DNA from: Saccopteryx bilineata
Taxonomy: Eukaryota; Chordata; Mammalia; Chiroptera; Emballonuridae
Assembly: GCF_036850765.1 (NCBI RefSeq)
Contig: NC_089492.1
Location: 98,661,022 to 98,725,021, forward strand
Length of the DNA stretch: 64,000 nucleotides
Direction: 5' to 3'
The notes under the pieces were generated by a model. It had not been told where the DNA came from. It did not search any database and saw nothing but the letters and a program-made list of their open reading frames with translations. A program made the position numbers and the translations under genes. Below are positions 20,961 to 33,220 of the stretch, one piece after another. Position 1 is the first letter of the stretch. Every line of letters starts with the position of its first letter.

Positions 20961-22649
20961 GGAAAAAGAAGCAAGGAAGTGTTTTTGGGCAGTTCCTTGG
21001 CAGCAGGGGGAATGGTCAGTCCCAGCCTGTGCTGTTGGAATCTGCCTCCTCCCTCAGGTCGAAGGTCACAGACCAGGGAGGGGGAGTTGCAGAGCAAAGG
21101 GGTGTGCCTGAGAAGTCCTGGTCCGGAGAGGAGACTGAACGGCTACAGGAGAGGGGAATTTCCTGTTGGGGGCAGGTTGGTTCTGGAGAAGGTGGGAGTA
21201 AAGGAATCAAGAGTGAAACAGGAGGGATGGGTTTTGACAACCACGCTGGGACAGCGTGCAGGAAGGCATGGCAGGAGCAGGGGGTCAGGAGACTGGCTGG
21301 GAAGCATACTCAACATGGTCCACCTTCTGCAGAAACAGGAACTGAATGCGGGGGAGACCTGGGGGTTGAGGATTACGGAGGGTGGGGCGATCTGAAAGAG
21401 CACTTCGAAGAGTTCTAGGGAGATAACGAAAGCCACGTTGTACAGATGGATCCGACCTCTAATGAGTGCAAGACTCTGCTGTTTTGAACACCCACAGAGC
21501 AGGATCCCACTCAGTAATCCTTAGAGAGGGAGTCAAGGGTCACTTTGCTCTTCCCGAAGAGCTCTGTCTGACCATCTACTCAGGCATTGGGTCCCATTCT
21601 GCCCACAGCCCTGAACCAAACGCCTGGCAGAGACTTACAGAAGGCATCTAGGAATATTTATGGGATGAATAAGTAAACTAATATATAAGGATCGATGAAT
21701 GAATAAAATTAGCCTCTTCTAAATGACTGCATTCCTTTTGGGAGGAAGCATGGGTGCTCCTCTCCATCAGCAGCAAGCTTACACCCCCCAGAGCAAGGCT
21801 GCCGCGCACGGGCACGAGAAATCCAAATGTAAACTTTTTCTTCCAGAGTGTCTTGTCAGTCAGAAAGCAAAGTATCCTAGTAATCACTGAGAAGTTTCTT
21901 TCTAGCTCCATCTCTCTCTTCTGGGTTAAATAGGTTGGGACTTGAAAAATCAGAGAAGGTAGAAGGAACAGCAAAGTCGATTTGGAAGTGTTTCAGCAAA
22001 AGACTGGCATGACTCATCCTGTTCTGTAGATGGGTTGCTGATCCTTGCTCTTGAGAAGCCTCAGAAGGCAGACACCCTCCCACCCCCAGCCACCTGAGGG
22101 ATGGTGCTAGCTCTTCCAGTTTCTGGGGTTGAGACAGGTCTTTGGAGTTTCTCAGTTTGCTTCCCAAGCTCAAGAGGGATTCCCTGAGAACCAGCCAGTG
22201 CTTCCCCTCGGTGGGGTTTGAAAATAATTTCTCCAGGGCCTCCATCTCCCAAGTCATTGAGGAAGTTTTAAAATGTATCAAATTTAGCCTCTCCCTACCA
22301 CACCAGCATCAAAGGACACTGCTAGGGTGCCCCAGGAGAAATGCTCTGCACCCCAGATCCCTGGGGTTCACGTTTCCTTCTAAGACGCTGCAATGGAATG
22401 GAGGGGGTGGAGGAAGATGGAAGTCACATGGACAGAAAGAGAATCCTGGAATCCACCAATGTTCCTACCTTGGCTGATGCCAGGGAGATAGGGATGGGTT
22501 GCCAGTCAAAAGGCAAATGTCAGTGGCCCTCAACATTTGAACTGGCTAGGAACAAACATGTACTTCACCACTGTCATCAACTCCGGCTCATAATCTAGGG
22601 ATCAAAAGATAAGGCTTCACACAGTTAAGAATCTTAAACTAAAACTCTT
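20961..22649. other. unique sequence, no supportable gene
   Basis: A 164-codon plus-strand frame at 20924-21418 is open mainly because the DNA is purine-rich. Its product is Gly/Glu/Ser-rich without a recognisable domain, so I do not call it a gene. No lineage SINE is present. Confidence 0.4.
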
Positions 22650-22990
22650 TTCTTTTCTTTTTTTGACAGAGACAAGGAGAGAGTCAGAGAGAGGGACAGA
22701 CAGACAGGAAGGGAGAGAGATGAGAAGCATCAATTCTTCCTTGAGGTACCTTAGTTGTTCATTGCTTGCTTTCTCATATGTGCCTCTACCGGCGGGCTAC
22801 AGCAGACCAAGTGACTCCTTGCTCAAGCCGGCAACCTTTGGGCTCAAGCCAGTGACTCTGAGCTCAAGCTGGTGAGCCCACACTCAAGCTGGATCAGCCA
22901 GTACTCAAGCTGGCAACCTTGGGGTTTCAAACCTGGGTCCTCTGTGTCCCAATCCCACACTCTATCCACTGCGTCACCACCTGGTCAGAC
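22650..22990 (-). repeat. SINE-A, minus strand, with extra internal units
   Basis: Perfect target duplication AACTAAAACTCTT (22637-22649 and 22991-23003). The internal CTCAAGC-containing section has more units than other copies (CTCAAGCTGG returns at about 22864, 22883 and 22906), pointing to expansion of a short tandem within this SINE type. Confidence 0.92.
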
Positions 22991-23003
22991 AACTAAAACT
23001 CTT

Positions 23004-24624
23004 CAAGCTAAAAGTGAAACCACTTTTTAAAAAAATACAACTGCTTATCAACTTTATTCACCTCCTATTTAGAAGTGAAAAATATTCCAGTGGGATGATG
23101 CCTGAGCAAGGGCCAGAATTCACTGTGTATTTCTCACAAATAGGGCTCACTGGTTTGTTCGGTGAGAAATAAAACCCAGAAGACCCACCTAAGCAAGCCT
23201 CTTGGGCAAAAAGGAGTCTAAGCTATATTTAAAAACCCACTTCAGGATTTTCTTTACTGCTGGGGTGGGCTGGAAAACTGTCAATGGTTAGGAAAACAGC
23301 ACATCTGGGAAGTGGCTCTGTCTCCTTGTTGGCTGGTAGAACTCAACATGTATGTCAGATCTCTCTTTTTTTTAATGGCCAAGATTTATCTGGCATCTAT
23401 TCATTTTTTAAGTCCAAGATGAATATGATCGTTTAGTTATATATATTTACATTTGTGTAAATTAAAAGCTATATTTCACTACTGGGCAGATCTCCTGCTT
23501 GTCTTCAAGGTGAAAATGGCAAAACTAAGCACTACGATCCAGGACACTGATTATCCAACTCACCCAGAAGACACAAACAGACAAGGATCTTGTGATTTTC
23601 TTCACTAAAGCTATATGCCCTTTGTGCCTTTATAAAATCTGGTTCTGGAAAAATTGGCGCCAGGATACTCAAACAGAAAGTAGACTTTTGGATTAATTTA
23701 GTCAGTCATGTTCTGACCGTGGCAACAAGAGACTGTTACAGGCCTTTTTTGCAGCAAGCAAATTGGTTTATAAAATTGATATAGCCATATTAACTCCTAC
23801 AGGGCTTTGTGAAGAAAGTGAGTGGACCCTGGTGCAGACAGTGATCTCTTACTTTTTTTGGTCAGGGCTGACATCAGTTTTGACCATAAGGGAATGTCTT
23901 TTTCATGGAAGTCCACACTTGGCATTTGCTCTTAAGTTAAAAGCAAGAGCAATGTAATAAATGTTTGGTAACAACCCCCCACATACTTAGATTTATTGGC
24001 TAGTTAAATCTTTAATGGTTAAAGTTAAAAACCTTTTATTTCAATGGCCTGGGGATTTGCACAGCTGGAAGGTTGCATTTTAATATTTTCAATTTGGAAT
24101 GGCAAGGCCAAAGTGACCAGGACATTGACTCTTTTTCCTGGATACTCCCAAGCTGGTAGAGTGCAGACAATGGGCACAGCCTTGCCCCAGGTCTCCCTCC
24201 TCACCCTAAGTCAAGCCCAAAAGGGGAAGAGGAGTAGGGGAAAAGGAAGCATGCTTCAGGGGCCAAGTCGAGTGGCTCCTTTCCTACTTTCATTCACCTG
24301 CTCTTGTTCTCCATCCAAGTAGTCAAGAAATCAAGAAGCATCTATACTCAGGTTCTACTACCCAAGTGACCCATCCTGGCTGGGTCACACCTTACCAATT
24401 TCACCCTTCTGGACACTCCCAAGTTTGGTGGCATGGATTGCAAAAGTGGTGTCAAACGGTAGTGTAGTGGTAAAGGGGCTGGGGGTGACTGAGTTGATGC
24501 AGGTTGATAATGTGATGAAGGGAGATGGGGAGAATGGAAGTCTATCAAGGCATAATGGAAGTACAGAATTTGAGATAAGAAGTCAGAGTGATGGAGGTGA
24601 CAAGGCGTGGCACTCATGACATCT
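23004..24624. other. unique AT-rich sequence, no gene seen
   Basis: No lineage SINE and no clear old repeat. Short open frames such as 23763-23957 and 24044-24322 have no splice support or recognisable domain. Confidence 0.4.
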
Positions 24625-24845
24625 AACCAAATATTTACTCTGTGCCAGGCAATTTCAAATTGCTTTATGTGAATTATTTCATGGATTCTTCAGTTTTGTA
24701 TCTTACTTCCCCTTTACAGATAAGGAAACAGATATAAGAGAAGTCAAGCAACTTGCCCAAAGTCACATGACTAAAAGGAGAAGGAGCCAGGATTCAAACT
24801 CAGGCAATCTGACTCAAGAGCCTATAGTCGTAATGAGGCTTTCAA
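24625..24845 (-). repeat. MIR SINE
   Basis: Reverse-strand MIR: ATATTTACTCTGTGCCAGGC, CCCCTTTACAGATAAGGAAA, CAACTTGCCCAAAGTCACAT, AGGATTCAAACTCAGGCAA. Confidence 0.9.
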
Positions 24846-25094
24846 ATAACTGGGTATGGGAGTACCCAATGTTTTGAAAATGAAGGGGTATGAGTGCTAG
24901 AGTCATTGGCAAAGCAAAACCAGCAAGGACATCTCCATTACTCTCAGGAAACCTGAGAATGAGAAAATTCTCCTCTTCATGCACATCCCACAAATGTACA
25001 CCACCACTTCATCACAGCAGTTTCTCATGCACCTTAACACACAGAAACACATTTGACAAAAGATACGTTATTCACTCATCTACTCACTTCATAG

Positions 25095-25240
25095 GCATGT
25101 GCTTCAGAAACACACACACATCATGGCACGCCAATGCTCTCACACAGATGCACCGACGTTCACACTCACATCTTCTGGCACCATACAAGTGCACAGGTGC
25201 ATGCACACACATACTTGTGCACACCAAGGGGTATACCAGA
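25095..25240. repeat. degenerate CA-rich simple sequence
   Basis: Scattered ACACAC words, for example at 25111-25120 and 25203-25212, separated by diverged CA-rich sequence. Confidence 0.5.
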
Positions 25241-25969
25241 CGCAGTTACCTCTTAATGAATCCTTGGAACTCAGTCATGCCGTCGTTTTTCAAATGTTGA
25301 CTGCTGTCTGTCCTGCTGACAGCAACACACCTGGCCAAGGCTGGAGCCTGAAGGATGAAGGATGACACATATGGGTCAGACTGCCAGGAACACAAGATGA
25401 CCCAAAGCCCCCAGGACAAAGTAGTGATAAATCGGATCAACCACCCACCACTTCCGCCCCCTAGTCTAAAAGCCCTGAGCTTTCACCTTGAGGGTGTTCA
25501 ACCAGTTTTGCTAGTGACCTTTGCCAGATCAAGATTAAAGGTAAAACCTGGGTCTTGGGTCACCAATAACTATCTCCGCATCCTGGAGGAAGGCTGCAGG
25601 CACAGGAGTTTGGGTCATTCTTGTTACGGGAATTTGATTGCTGGGTCCCAGGAAAGTAGACTCCTGATGGAAAATGCCAGGCTTCCAATGACTCTTCTAG
25701 TTCTGAAATGCTAATATTTCTCATATGGAAGCTCACGAATTTTCACAGGGTTTTCCATTTCAAGTCTATTTTGCTTCTTTATGGGGTTTGATGTTCTCTG
25801 CACAAACATAGGTTTAATAATTGACAGAGTGCCAGGCTGCCCACTGGGGCACTTACAGGCATGTCGAGCAGGACAGCGAGGCCACTCAGCTCATACGGCC
25901 CAAAAAGCCAGGACACTCTACTCCCTGGCACAGAGACCTTGCCAATTGCAGGAAGTTGGGAAATAAAAG

Positions 25970-26310
25970 AAATGTTTCAAATAAAAAGATGTCAATTTAA
26001 CAGGGACCTGGAAACAGATGTTCTGCACAGAGCCCCAAAGCCGCCCATTCGCCCGCCCATCCGTCCTCCGGGTTTTCAAAGTCACTTCTTGTCAGGTGCC
26101 CTGGTTAAGAGGGAGAATTAATGAGCTGTGCTCCATTTTATGGCTGCCGTCTGATGTGGGAGCCCTGCACTGAGCGTTCAGTGCACTGGCCAGCCTGGCC
26201 CCCAGCCCTTCCTCCAGCAGCTCAGCCTGGATCAAAGAGGAGAGCAGCTCAGCTTTTATAGTAAAATGATTAAAACCGCGTGGGGCTTGTTTCCTCACAC
26301 GTGACCTCCC
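25970..26310. promoter_or_regulatory. candidate conserved non-coding element
   Basis: Repeat-free block with GCCCATTCGCCCGCCCATCC, GGGAGAATTAATGAGC, TTTATAGTAAAATGATTAAA and an E-box-like CACACGTGACC. CpG density is locally higher than in neighbouring DNA. Called on texture; no coding frame. Confidence 0.35.
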
Positions 26311-26520
26311 GACAAAGTGCAGAGTGGGGAATGGAGGAAAGGTGAACCTAGGAGTCTCCAGGAAGAGTAGGACCCCAGATGCAGAACCCATTGAAAATAA
26401 GCACAGACAAGAGTATGCACGTGCGCACACAAATAGTGCCTTTTTCCTGAATGTCAAAGCCCAGCCTGAGAATACGCACTTGGAGAGCCTGGTCAGTCAA
26501 GTTAGCTAGAACAACATAGC

Positions 26521-26561
26521 AATAGATAGTTGATAGATAGACAGATGATAGATAGACAGAT

Positions 26562-26609
<48 letters not shown>
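26521..26609. repeat. (GATA)n microsatellite
   Basis: GATAGACAGAT units followed by about eleven pure GATA units. Highly polymorphic class of repeat. Confidence 0.95.
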
Positions 26610-26611
<2 letters not shown>

Positions 26612-27094
26612 GTGATTACTCCTAGTCGTTGTAGTAGAGTACAACTGCATTATATGACAAACTAAGTCTCAAATGTCCCTGCTGCATCTGGACAAATAAT
26701 GTGTCAGGCATCTGTAGTCTTTGGCACCTCTGTCACACCTGAAAATCACAGCTCGCGGGTAGTGGCCCCCTCACTTTCAAGCACCCAGGCGATTCCCCTC
26801 TCCTGGTGTTTATGGGTAGTCTCCTTCACCCCCGGGGAGGGCTGGATGTGGTAACTTGTTTCTAGAGAAAAGAATGAAGCAGAGGTAATGAAATATCACT
26901 TCCAAAATTATGTTATTAAAAGATAGTGGCTTTTTTCTCAGATACACCCTCTCTTGTTTTAAGGAAGCCACGTTCCATGTTGCAAGCTGAACTGAAAGAG
27001 ACCCACAAGGCAAAGTACTGAAAGGGAACTCCCATCGGCAGCCCACAAGGCACTGAAGTCTGCCAACAACCCCAAGAGCAAGTTTAGAAGCAGA

Positions 27095-27235
27095 TCCACA
27101 GCCCCAGTCAACACCTCGAGAGACCTCAGCTGTGCTCAGATTCTTGACTCACAAAAACTGTGGGATAGTAGATATTTACTGTTTTAAGTTGCTAAGTTTT
27201 GGGGTAGTTGGTTAAGCAGCCATAGATAACTCATA
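27095..27235 (+). repeat. MLT/MST-type LTR 3' end
   Basis: The ending TATTTACTGTTTTAAGTTGC then a GGGGTAGTTGGTTAAGCAGCC block and AACTCATAC is the typical 3' end of old mammalian MaLR LTRs. No coding part is present. Confidence 0.6.
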
Positions 27236-27249
27236 CATCTACACATCCG

Positions 27250-27935
27250 AACATCACAGCTCCTTCAGCCTTTTTTCTTCTCCTGAGATAGCCCTGTGTG
27301 CCCAGGTGTAGTTTATAGCAGCTTATAAGCAGGGCTTCTACCATCAGCCTACTGCTGCCTTTACCTCTCTGAGGTCATCCCAGCCACTGGGGCCTTGAAT
27401 ACATTGGATATGTGCCCACCTCAGGGCCTTTGCACTTCCCCAGGGTTTCCCTCCTCCTCCAAGTTTTTGCTTAAACATCGCCTGCTCAGCAAGGCTTTTC
27501 CCTGACCACTCTACTTGAAAAGGAAAGCCCTCCACTGCACCCTGGGTGCTCCCTATTTCATTTCCTGCTTAGTTTTTGGCATGCCCTTTAGCATCACCTA
27601 GCTTACGGCATACCTTATTCATTTTTTTAAATTGACCTGAGAGATAGGAAGGGAGAAAGAGAGAGAGAGATTGATTTCTTGTTCCATCTATCTATGCAGT
27701 CACTGGTTGATTCTTGTATGTGCCCTAATCGGCAAGTGAACCGCAACCTTGGCATATCGGGATGACACTCTAACCAACTGAGAAACTGGCCAGGTTTAAT
27801 TTTTTTCTTATTATACCCACCCCCAGACCAAAGGACAGGGATTTGAGGATTATTCTCTATTCTGTTCACTGTTCCATTCGCAGTATCTAGCCTGGCACAT
27901 TATAGACATCCAACAAGTATTCACTGAATAAATTA
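27250..27935 (+). repeat. L2 LINE split by a SINE
   Basis: CCTCAGGGCCTTTGCACTTC, then AGGCTTTTCCCTGACCACTC, the SINE at 27616-27800, then GACCAAAGGACAGGGATTTG and TGGCACATTATAGACATCC with TTCACTGAATAAATTAATAA. This is a clear L2 3' end. Confidence 0.8.
27616..27800 (-). repeat. Ves-like bat SINE in L2
   Basis: Minus-strand tRNA-like head (complement of AACCAACTGAGAAACTGGCC), B-box area, GA-rich complement of the CT tract and A-rich tail. More diverged than SINE-A/B/C copies. Confidence 0.7.
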
Positions 27936-27954
27936 ATAAGTGGATTTATAGATC

Positions 27955-28155
27955 TCCCATTATCTAGACACCTATTATTATATACCAAATATATATCGTC
28001 ATTAATTCTCATACCATTGTCATCAGTCCTCATAACAGCTCCACAGGATTGACATTCTCATTTTACAAAATTTAAAACCTAAGACCAAGGAATGCTTTGC
28101 TAGTTAAGGTCCCACAGCTGATATGCAGAAGTGCTGGGACTCCTGCATTCTTTTT
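27955..28155 (-). repeat. MIR SINE
   Basis: Reverse-strand order: ATTAATTCTCATACCATTG, CATAACAGCTCCACAGGATT, CTCATTTTACAAAATTTAAA, CCCACAGCTGATATG. Confidence 0.65.
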
Positions 28156-28284
28156 TTTAAATAAAATTTATTGGTATGATATTGGTTAATTAATTACATT
28201 ATATAATTATGCAATATTACAGTTTGACTTCTGCGTACCTACCTTCTTATTTCTATACTTTTCCCATTGCGTTGGGTAATTCTT

Positions 28285-28460
28285 TACAGTTAAAGTGCTT
28301 TCCAAAGCAATGACCTCATCTAACCCTAACAATAACCCTGTGAAACAAGATTTGTAACTATTATCTCCATTTTGACAGAGAAGAAATGGAGACTCAGAGA
28401 GGCGAAGACATTTGCCCTGGTTGACACAGCTGGTAAACAGCAGAGCCAGAATTTCTTTGG
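28285..28460 (-). repeat. MIR SINE
   Basis: AACAATAACCCTGTGAAACA, ATTATCTCCATTTTGACAGA, GAGACTCAGAGAGGCGAAG and CACAGCTGGTAAACAGCAGA in reverse-strand MIR order. Confidence 0.85.
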
Positions 28461-28799
28461 TTCATTCAGAAGACATTGACTAAGCAGCCCCCAGGTACCA
28501 GACATCACGAATAACAACGTGGGTCCCACTCAAGTCTTCAGGTTCCCCTCTCTCCCCACTCCCGTGGGGCTTCACTTTAGCCACTGCTGTGTGCTGAGTG
28601 CTCATTTAGGTTAAATGTGGATCTTGTCAATGTTCCTCTGTGCTTGGTCAGACATGGCTTGAGAGATGCTGATCTAAAGCAAAATGACAAGTGAGGGCTG
28701 AGACCTTTGGGAAGGGACCCAGAAGTGATTACAGAGAAGGGGATTTTTTAAGATGGAGCCCGAAAACGCATTAAGTAAGATAAGGTTAAGGTGTCAAGA

Positions 28800-29480
28800 G
28801 TTTTTTTAAATCCCTCGTTATCCCCATGCTTCACTCCCAGCCCCCCACAGGCAACCATCTTGATGTGCTGGATGTGTATGTATCTTTGGCATTGTTTGTG
28901 TTTTTGCAAAGTCTTTATCTTTCTGTTGTGTGTGAGCGCTTTTAGTTTACGCAAATGGTATTATATTGTGTACCTCCTTCTGTTTTTTAGCTTTCCCCTC
29001 AGCACTATGTTTCAAAGCACCGTGTTATTGAGTGTACAGAGAACCTGTTGCTTCCAACTGTTATATCATACTACCATACCTAACCCATCCATTCCCCCAG
29101 GGATGACACCCAGATGCTCATCACCACCGCTGCCACGCTGTGATGCACATGGCCACATCCTTCTTGGGCCTGTGTGCGTGGGACCACTGGTACAAAGGGT
29201 ATATATAGTCTTAACTCAGTAGTGTCTGCTTACTCTCCTGATACACTCCCCCCGGCAGAGTATGCACATCATTATACCCTCCTATCCTGGCCAGCACTTG
29301 GTATTATCCGGCTTTCTAATTTCTGCCAGTCCAATAGTAGTGAAGTGATATCTCATTATTTCTTTAATTTACGTCTCTCTGATTATTACTTTACATCTCT
29401 CTAATTATCAATATTATTCAATACATGCAGCAACTATTCATATGCTTGTTGATGTTTAGGTTCTTTTGCATGAGATAATG
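28800..29480. repeat. old L1M-like LINE 3' region
   Basis: Contains the GGTATTATATTGTGTACC and ACCACTGGTACAAAGGGTAT type phrases and a CTTGTTGATGTTTAGGTTC block typical of decayed L1 3' sequence. No coding frame. Boundaries approximate. Confidence 0.5.
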
Positions 29481-29789
29481 AGATTTAAAGTGGAAAGGAG
29501 ATTAGTCCATTCAACTCACCCAGATTCCTGAAAAAGGGGAAGGGGTGGGAGTTCCCCAGGCACAGGAACAGGGATGCTCAAGCGACACGCCCTGTGGAAA
29601 AGGCTTTGGGGTAAATAGTTGGGGCCTGAACTATGGGGTTTTCCTTGAAAACCACATTTTATTTTCCCCAAAATACAGAACAGGACATGGAAAACAGATG
29701 ACTCAGAACAGGCAAATGGACTTAGCCAGAAAGATAGAAGCTGGGTTCAACCTGTCAAAACCTATTTCCTGGAAACTTAAATAAATTGG

Positions 29790-30735
29790 ATCCTACTAAA
29801 AGGAAGAATTTCTGTTCTTCAAAAAACACAGAGACTGGAAAAGCAGTGCACAGTGTGGGAAAAGGTGTTTACAGAATATAGATGGCAAAGCACTCGGATC
29901 CAGAATATACAAAGAACTTCTTCAAATTGATAAGAAAAAGACAAACTACTCAGAAACAATATGGGCAAAGGACTTGAACAACCACTTCACATAAGTGGCC
30001 AGTAATCCCATGAAAACATGCTCAACTTTTCCAGTGATCAGAAATATAAGTTGAAACATCAGAGAGATAACAACCCTACACTCTCACCAGAAAAGCTAAA
30101 ATGAAAAATATATTCAATACCAAATGTTGGGTGAAATGTAAATTGGTGCATCCTCTTTGGAAAACTATTTAATGATGTCTTCTAAAGTTGCCCTTTGGGT
30201 AAGCAACCTTTGACCCAACAGTTCCATCCTAGGCATTTATCTGACAAAAACGCAATCACCAAAATACATGTACATGAGTGTTCATAGCATCACTACTTAT
30301 AATATACAAAAACTAGAAACTACCCAAAGACCCATAATTGAATAGATTAAAAAATTGCAGTGTATTCACATCATGAAATACTCCATAACAATGAAAATGA
30401 AAACTACACTCAACAAAATAGGTGAATTTCACAAACATCATGCTGAGCAGAAAGTAGCCAGCTACAAAAGAATACATATACCTATGTATATACATTTGAA
30501 TAAAGTACAAGAACAGATAGAACTAATCTGTGGTGAAGTCAAGTAGTGATTAGCCTTGAGCAGATATCACCTGGGAAGGGTATGAGGAACGGGGCGTCTA
30601 GAGTGGGAAAATGTTCTGTTTCTTGATCAGGGTGCTGGTTACATGGATGTGTTCACTCAGAAATTTCATCAAGCTGTATGCTTATGCTTTGTATTCTTTT
30701 ATACGTCTGTCATGCTTCAATAAAAAGTTCAAAAA
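29790..30735 (+). repeat. old L1 LINE: ORF2 3' part and 3' UTR
   Basis: Remnants of the end of L1 ORF2 in order: CAGAATATACAAAGAACTTC, GGGCAAAGGACTTGAACAAC, CATCAGAGAGATAACAACC, AACAGTTCCATCCTAGGC, then AGAAACTACCCAAAGACCC. A 3' UTR with GATCAGGGTGCTGGTTACAT follows, ending in TTCAATAAAAAGTTC. Many stops; inactive fossil. Confidence 0.85.
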
Positions 30736-30987
30736 ATATTTCTTGAGTATCTATTGCCTTGCCACAGCCCCATACTGACAGGGAGTAGTAGAGGAGATGG
30801 CCTGGGAAGTGGGGGACAGTCTACAGAATCATCACATACATACAAGAACAGATGCTCACTCTTTCTTGCTTTGTGAGCAGAGAACAAGTGAATACAAAGC
30901 CAATAAATACATGCCTCATAGATTTCAGAGGAGAACAAGATAGGAATGTCTCAAATGTAGGTAGAGCTTTTTCAAGAACCAAGCATT

Positions 30988-31160
30988 TCACTCTAGCCAA
31001 GTAGCTCAGTTGGTTAGAACATCATCCCAATATGCCAAGGCTTTGGGTTTGATCCTCTGTCAGAATCAACCAGTGAATGCATAAATAGGTGGAACAACAA
31101 ATCAATGCTTCTCTCTCTCTTTAAAATCAATAAATAAAAATTAAAAAATAAAAAACTAAG
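30988..31160 (+). repeat. Ves-like bat SINE
   Basis: TAGCCAAGTAGCTCAGTTGG head with A box, B-box-like GGTTTGATCC, and AATCAATGCTTCTCTCTCTC with an AATAAATAAAA tail. This is the classic bat Ves layout. Confidence 0.75.
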
Positions 31161-31164
31161 CACT

Positions 31165-31915
31165 TCTATGCAGAATCAAAAAACAAATGAACAAACTAAC
31201 TCAGAAATACAGAGAATATTTTGATGGTTGCCATATGGGAGTGGGGTGGGTGAAAAAGGGGAAGGGATTAAGATATACAAATTACCAATTATAAAAATAG
31301 TTATAGGCCCTGGCCGGTTGGCTCAGCGGTAGAGCGTCGGCCTGGCGTGCGGGGGACCCGGGTTCGATTCCCGGCCAGGGCACATAGGAGAAATGCCCAT
31401 TTGCTTCTCCACCACCCCCCTTCCTCTCTGTCTCTCTCTTCCCCTCCCACAGCCAAGGCTCCATTGGAGCAAAGATGGCCCGGACGCTGGGGATGGCTCC
31501 TTGGCCTCTGCCCCAGGCGCTAGAGTGGCTCTGGTCACAGCAGAGTGACGCCCAGGAGGGGCAGAGCATCACCCCCTGGTGGGCAGAGCGTCGCCCCTGG
31601 TGGGCGTGCCGGGTGAATCCCGGTCGGGCGCATGCGGGAGTCTGTCTGACTGTCTCTCCCCGTTTCCAGCTTCAGAAAAATACAAAAAAAAAAAAAATAG
31701 TTATAGGATATCAAGCGCAGCATAGGGAATATAGTCAATAATGTAGTAATTAATTACTAAGCATGGTGTCACATGGGCACTGGACTTACTGGGGTGATCA
31801 CTTCGTAAGTTATAGCTTTCTAATCACTACGTTCTACACCTGAAACTAATATAATATTGTATGCCTACTGTACTTGAAAAAATTAAAAATTAAATTAAAA
31901 AATACAAAGACCCAA
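31165..31915 (+). repeat. L1 LINE 3' UTR split by SINE-B
   Basis: TCAGAAATACAGAGAATATT, GGTTGCCATATGGGAG, then after the SINE ATCACTACGTTCTACACC, TGAAACTAATATAATATTG and an A-rich end. Typical 3' UTR of L1 subfamilies in Laurasiatheria. Confidence 0.8.
31306..31692 (+). repeat. SINE-B, near-consensus
   Basis: All parts intact: head GGCCCTGGCCGGTTGGCTCA, B box GGTTCGATTCCC, body and tail. Perfect target duplication AAAAATAGTTATA ending at 31305 and at 31693-31705. It dates as younger than the L1 it splits. Confidence 0.95.
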
Positions 31916-32329
31916 GCACTTTTATGTATTTTATCCTGCTCAGTGTCCTTTGCAGCTGACTGAACCTAAATCCCTAACAGCAATGTGACTTGGGTAAGGC
32001 CACACTGCCACTAAATTGTCTCCTAGCTCAAGGATCTTTCTCTCAGGCAACACTGCCAGCTCTCTCTGAGCTGGATCAATCAGGGGAGGCTGCCTGGCGG
32101 AGGAACAAATTACACAGGATGTGAAAGGATGGAGACCATTCAGGAGGGCAGGCAATAGAGGAAGCCAGAGCAGATGGTATGGCAAGAAAATGCCGGACCG
32201 AGAGCTTACCAGCTTAGGGGGCGCTCGGTTTCTTGCAGAGGAGCTCTCAGAAGCGCTCCTGGGAGACAGCAGAACAGCTGGCCGGGGAAACACAACAGCC
32301 CCGGCCCTCACTCTCATGCCCCTTCTTTA

Positions 32330-32480
32330 AGCCCTAGATGGCTGTCCTCCCAACAGCTCTCCGTGCCCACAGGTTTATTTTGCTTTCTTTCGCTAAATCA
32401 AACTTTATCAGACAGTTTTACTGTCAGCCATTAAACCAAAATGTGTTTGTGCAACAGTAAACACCTTGTTACTGCAGGGA
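32330..32480. promoter_or_regulatory. candidate conserved non-coding element (short)
   Basis: AT-rich, repeat-free block with TTTCGCTAAATCAAACTTTA, CAGCCATTAAACCAAAATG and AAACACCTTGTTACTGCAGG. The texture differs from the GC-rich flanks. Low certainty. Confidence 0.3.
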
Positions 32481-33220
32481 AGGATTACATAAACAACAGC
32501 AGGGACAGGCCTGACTCACTGTACCCAGGAGCCCCCAGGAGCTGAGTGGGCCCCTCAGTGGGGATGGAGGAGAGCCCTTCAGGGCCATCCCGGAGCCCAA
32601 GGCTGAGGGGTCAAGCCTGCACTCCGGATGGGCATTCACTGTCACCAGGATGGAATGGCTGAAAACATCCCTCCAGAAGCAGCTCTGAGAGGGGTATGCA
32701 GACCCTCCCCACAGCCCTAGGGGAGGGGGCAGGCATGAGGGAGGGGGGAATGCTAGGCAGGGGTGGGATGGGTCTGGACTAGAATCTGGTGAGACACAGC
32801 ACGCTGAGAGCTCAACGGGGGTGGAGAAAAAGATGAAGACTGGGAGGAGTAAAGAGAGGAGAGGGTCAGGGTCAGGCTGAGGAGACAAAGTGAGGAAAAA
32901 TGCAGCCATGGGGCTGACTACTTGGGCATGAATCATTCACCAAAGAGTGGAGAGATTGGCGCCCCTTTGGAGGTAGATGGGAGCATGGAGATTTAGACCA
33001 GCCTGGGATGAGTGGCAGACAGAGACGCTGGGGGGTCTGACCAAAGGCAGAGACCAGCAGGCAGAGGAAGCCCGCTAGGCTTCCCCTCTCACTGGGTGTG
33101 CCCCAGGTCCCAGGCCTGATGACCTCCCCTCTGAGCACTCTTCTCCCGCCTCTCAGCCACACTCAAAACCCTCAGGCTGCTGGCTGAGCCAGAGAGCCAC
33201 GTGATATAAACTGTCTAACC
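32481..33220. other. unique GC-rich sequence, no gene seen
   Basis: A 155-codon minus-strand frame at 32469-32936 is Pro/Ser/Leu-rich low complexity and is not called as a gene. Confidence 0.4.

Noticed and set aside
20924..21418. 164-codon plus-strand frame
   Set aside because: Purine-rich DNA lacking stops in more than one frame, no domain, no splice support.
27095..27235. Endogenous retrovirus with coding capacity
   Set aside because: Only an LTR 3' end of an old MaLR-type element is visible; no gag, pol or env sequence is present in the window.
32469..32936. 155-codon minus-strand frame
   Set aside because: Pro/Ser-rich low-complexity translation without domain or splice sites.
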